The notes under the pieces are model-generated. The model was not told where the DNA came from and made no database searches. It was given only the letters and a program-made list of their open reading frames with translations. A stretch of DNA of 64,000 nt from Dyadobacter sp. (GTDB lineage: Bacteria > Bacteroidota > Bacteroidia > Cytophagales > Spirosomataceae): the NCBI RefSeq assembly GCF_017744695.1, contig NZ_JAGIAS010000001.1:649013-713012 (forward strand), read 5' to 3'. Position 1 is the first letter of the stretch, and every line of letters begins with the position of its first letter. The position numbers and the translations under genes were made by a program. This document shows positions 61,170 to 64,000 of the stretch, in pieces.

Positions 61170-61193
61170 TTTATTGGGATATATAAAAAATGA

Positions 61194-62693
61194 TTATTCC
61201 TCTGAAGCGCCGCTTCGGTCGCCCGGCGCCGATACGTCATTTGAAGCATTGCTGCGCGGCGAGCTGCCCGGAGCGTACTCCGGATTCAGCTGCGTCGGTA
61301 CCGGTGCATTGGTTTTTAACTTCCAGGCTTCGAGCTTTTCTTTCAACTCCTTCGTTTTGCCAGGATTAGCTTTGGCCAGATCTTTCGTTTCGCCGATATC
61401 TGCGCGGATGTTATACAGTTCCACATGTCCGTCTTCATAAAACTGGTGCAGTTTGAAATCGCCGGAACGAATGGTGCTCGCCGGGCGTGTCCGGAACGCG
61501 TCTTTGTTCCGCTTGTCACCTTTGTACGCTTCGAGGTAAGCCGGAAAATGCCAGAAAATATCGCGCTGCGCGGCCGGCCTGCCGGACAGAAGCGGCACAA
61601 AGCTCTGTCCGTCCACTTCTGCATTCAGGGGTTTGGAAACACGGGCCGCTTCCAGCAGGGTCGGGTAAAAGTCAATACCGATAACGGGCGAATCGGTCTG
61701 CGAGCCCGCCTTGGTTTTGCCCGGCCATTTCACGATCAGCGGCACGCGTACGCCACCCTCATAAAGCATCCCCTTCGAACCTCGCAACGGATGCTGGGCA
61801 GTGACAGCGCCCATCCCGCCATTGTCCGAGAAAAATACGATGAGCGTATTTTCGGTCAGTTCCAGGGCATCGAGTTGCTTCAAAACGCGGCCGATACCCT
61901 CGTCGGCACTCTGGATCATCGCTGCGTAAACAGGGTTATGGTGATAGGCGTCGCCCTTTTTGGATTGGTATTTAGCAATAATATCCGCTTTGGCCTCGAT
62001 GGGCGTATGCACGGCGAAGTACGACAGGTACAGAAAAAACGGTTTCTGCTTGTTGGTATCGAGGAATTTCAATGCCTCGTCGGTAAGCCGATCGGTAAGG
62101 TATTCCCCTTCCCGGCCGCTGGTAATGCCCTCGTGCGGCGATGCTTTCCCATCTTTATTATACGGGTAAAAATAGGCACTCGTGCCGCCCGTACCGCCCA
62201 CCACGTGCTCAAACCCCTGCGCATGGGCATCAGCTCCCTTGCCTTTCCCACCCAACTGCCATTTGCCGATCAACCCGGTGCTGTATCCCGCATTTTGAAG
62301 CTCCTCGGCGATAGTCACGAACGAAGGGTTCAAAACGGTGTTATTCTCGATCGGGATCAGCTTTCGGTCCACCGAGTTACCACGGTCGGCATTGCCCACG
62401 GTATAAATCCCATGGCGCGGCGTGTACTTGCCCGTCATGAGCGACGCGCGACTGGGCGCGCAATTCGGGCCCACGGAATAGGCCTGCGAAAACCACATAC
62501 CCTCTTTCCGTAGCCGGTCGATATTCGGCGTTTCGTAATATTTGCTCCCCGCCGAGCTCAGGTCGGTCCAGCCCCAGTCGTCGACGAGGATGAAGAGGAT
62601 ATTGGGTTTGTCTTTCGCCTGCGCGAAGGCATAGGCGGGTAGTAAACTCAGCCAAACAGCTATTTTCAGAATGGTCCTTTGCATTATTTCCAA
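61194..62693 (-). CDS. Secreted sulfatase (CAPSR)
   Basis: A 499-residue S1 sulfatase; signal peptide about 4-25 (AYAFAQ), with Met4 (62684) an alternative start. Formylglycine site C78-A-P-S-R in VGPNCAPSRASLMTGKY; first metal block NILFILVDDWGWTDLSSAGS, second FFSDNGGMGAV. The subfamily resembles N-acetylgalactosamine-6-sulfate/arylsulfatase A-like enzymes. It is first of the eight sulfatases, 12 bp after the SusD gene. The tail (about 470-499) is serine/glycine rich and looks disordered. Confidence 0.92.
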   Translation of the reverse strand: MEIMQRTILKIAVWLSLLPAYAFAQAKDKPNILFILVDDWGWTDLSSAGSKYYETPNIDRLRKEGMWFSQAYSVGPNCAPSRASLMTGKYTPRHGIYTVGNADRGNSVDRKLIPIENNTVLNPSFVTIAEELQNAGYSTGLIGKWQLGGKGKGADAHAQGFEHVVGGTGGTSAYFYPYNKDGKASPHEGITSGREGEYLTDRLTDEALKFLDTNKQKPFFLYLSYFAVHTPIEAKADIIAKYQSKKGDAYHHNPVYAAMIQSADEGIGRVLKQLDALELTENTLIVFFSDNGGMGAVTAQHPLRGSKGMLYEGGVRVPLIVKWPGKTKAGSQTDSPVIGIDFYPTLLEAARVSKPLNAEVDGQSFVPLLSGRPAAQRDIFWHFPAYLEAYKGDKRNKDAFRTRPASTIRSGDFKLHQFYEDGHVELYNIRADIGETKDLAKANPGKTKELKEKLEAWKLKTNAPVPTQLNPEYAPGSSPRSNASNDVSAPGDRSGASEE

Positions 62694-62705
62694 TATTTAA
62701 AACCC

Positions 62706-64000
62706 TTACTCCCACCCCGGATTCTGTACCAGTTTCGGGTTCAAATCCATTTCCCGTTGCGGAATCGGGTGCAGGTAATGTTTCTCGGCGGCGTTGGTCT
62801 TGCCGGCGGCGTGCAATGCGGTGATCATCCGTTTGGTCCGGATCAGGTCGAACCAGCGTTGGAACTCGAACATCAGTTCCAGCCGGCGCTCCAAATAGAT
62901 CGCCTCACGGAGCTCGTCCTTACTCAAACCGGACAATGCGTCCAGTCCTGCGCGCTTGCGGACGCGGTTCACGGCCGCGAACGCGTCGGTCGTCGGGCCG
63001 CTGCGTTCGTTCAATGCTTCGGCATAAATCAGCAATATTTCCGCAAACCGGATCACCGGGATATTCTTGGCCGATTCGGTCGGGTTTACGATCTGCGCCG
63101 GATCGAAATACTTAAAAAAGCGTGGCGGGAACGTGATCTCCTTTCCGGTCGTGGGGCTTACGAGCGATGTAAAAAAGGTAACGTCGCGCCGTTTATCCTT
63201 CTCGCTGAACAACTTATATACGTCCGCATGAGGCTCGTCCGTACCCGCCGAAGCCACACCGGGTATCCCTACCGGCGTCGCCGACGAAGCCAGGCGGTTG
63301 CCCTGCCCGTTGACATTGGATTTACATTGTGCCGAGAAAATATGCTCTTTCCCGTTCTTGGTAGCGACATTGAAAACATCCGCAAAATTCTCGAACAGAT
63401 CGTAGCCATAAGGGCCGTTGATCACTTCGAGGCTTTTTGCAGCAGCCTTGTCCCATTCCTGGCGGGTGAGGTACACCTTCGCCAGAATGGATTTGGCGGC
63501 ACCACCGGTGGCCCGGCCGGCATCAGCACCCGCGAAAGAGTTGGGCAACGCCTCCGCGTCTGTCAGGTCCTGGATAATCTGCTTGTACACATCCTCTTTA
63601 GGTGTGCGCGCAACCTGAATGGCCTCGTTGCTCAGCGAGCCGTTTTCTTCGAGGATCAGCGGAACGTCACCCCAAAGCCGTACCAAATTGAAATACAGTA
63701 ACCCACGCAGAAACTTCGCTTCGTTCACAAGCCGGGTACGCAGAGTCGCGTCCATTTCAATACCCGGAATACGTGCTATGGCGATGTTCGCCCGGTTAAT
63801 GGCCACATAGCTTTCTCTCCACAATTCATCCACGCGGTCGTTGGTCGTCGAATGCGCCAGCACGGAAATCGTGCGCACGTCGGCATTCGTCACCCGCAGG
63901 CCCGCGATGGCATCGTCCGACATGATTTCGAATGCGAGGTGAAACAGCCGGTTGTACATCGTAAGCCCGCCGTTGTTCAATGCGGCATTGTACACAGCGG
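62706..64000 (-). CDS. SusD/RagB-like glycan-binding lipoprotein (partial, C-terminal part)
   Basis: At least 431 codons; the gene continues past the right edge. Motifs are classic for RagB/SusD: GGLTMYNRLFHLAFE near the window edge, RAEVNFLRGLxYF seen as VNEAKFLRGLLYFNLVRLWGDVPLI, the C-terminal block RFAEILLIYAEALNE, LERRLELMFEFQRWFDLIRT, and the ending YLHPIPQREMDLNPKLVQNPGW. A SusC partner gene is expected just outside the window. It heads the sulfatase operon in transcription, so the polymer it binds is probably sulfated. Confidence 0.93.
   Translation of the reverse strand, partial: AVYNAALNNGGLTMYNRLFHLAFEIMSDDAIAGLRVTNADVRTISVLAHSTTNDRVDELWRESYVAINRANIAIARIPGIEMDATLRTRLVNEAKFLRGLLYFNLVRLWGDVPLILEENGSLSNEAIQVARTPKEDVYKQIIQDLTDAEALPNSFAGADAGRATGGAAKSILAKVYLTRQEWDKAAAKSLEVINGPYGYDLFENFADVFNVATKNGKEHIFSAQCKSNVNGQGNRLASSATPVGIPGVASAGTDEPHADVYKLFSEKDKRRDVTFFTSLVSPTTGKEITFPPRFFKYFDPAQIVNPTESAKNIPVIRFAEILLIYAEALNERSGPTTDAFAAVNRVRKRAGLDALSGLSKDELREAIYLERRLELMFEFQRWFDLIRTKRMITALHAAGKTNAAEKHYLHPIPQREMDLNPKLVQNPGWE

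Overview
The window looks like the chromosome of a Bacteroidota bacterium of the Cytophagales, most like Dyadobacter or a relative in the Spirosoma group. This is judged from gene content, not from a database search. The signs are SusC/SusD pairs, T9SS C-terminal sorting domains, the rpsF-rpsR-rplI order, promoters of the TTG-N(18-23)-TAnnTTTG type and few Shine-Dalgarno sequences. The window starts inside a glycerol-3-phosphate dehydrogenase gene and ends inside a SusD gene.

Region 1 (1-11.2 kb) is housekeeping: a BON-LysM protein, ribosomal proteins S6/S18/L9, a coiled-coil membrane protein, a PLP-homeostasis protein, a family 9 glycosyltransferase, a DUF423 protein, the RodA/PBP2 elongasome pair and an NFACT (RqcH-like) protein. 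Region 2 (11.7-16.6 kb) is a TetR-controlled EmrAB-TolC-type efflux operon with a clear palindromic operator. Region 3 (16.7-26.1 kb) holds a T9SS-secreted metzincin protease, ruvC, a flippase-like/glycosyltransferase pair, a choice-of-anchor A surface protein and an XRE-S24 regulator with its own operator.

Region 4 (26.4-30.7 kb) is the most interesting locus. A natural fusion of a UbiA-type prenyltransferase with a type III polyketide synthase overlaps a methyltransferase gene and an FAD oxygenase/reductase gene, beside a convergent isopentenyl-diphosphate isomerase gene. It looks like a pathway for a prenylated polyketide or phenolic lipid. Region 5 (30.9-34.6 kb) is a family 2A encapsulin operon: shell, encapsulated cysteine desulfurase with a long disordered N-terminus, and serine acetyltransferase. 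Region 6 (34.9-41.4 kb) is mixed: a domesticated-looking IS1595 zinc-ribbon protein, paired lipoproteins, a GH26 mannanase, an Lrp-EamA pair and a ChrB-AraC fusion regulator.

Region 7 (41.5-64 kb) is for glycan use. It has one SusCD pair, an IscS-like desulfurase, an inserted Fic-HEPN-orphan cassette bounded by repeats, then eight consecutive secreted sulfatase genes behind a second SusD. No glycosidase, lyase or sulfatase-activating enzyme is visible in this operon.

Intergenic DNA carries several families of degenerate short-unit arrays (7, 8 or 10 bp). They are often arranged as a forward array and an inverted array around a spacer. Two families of modular palindromic repeats recur at distant sites. 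No tRNA, rRNA, CRISPR array or intact insertion sequence was seen.
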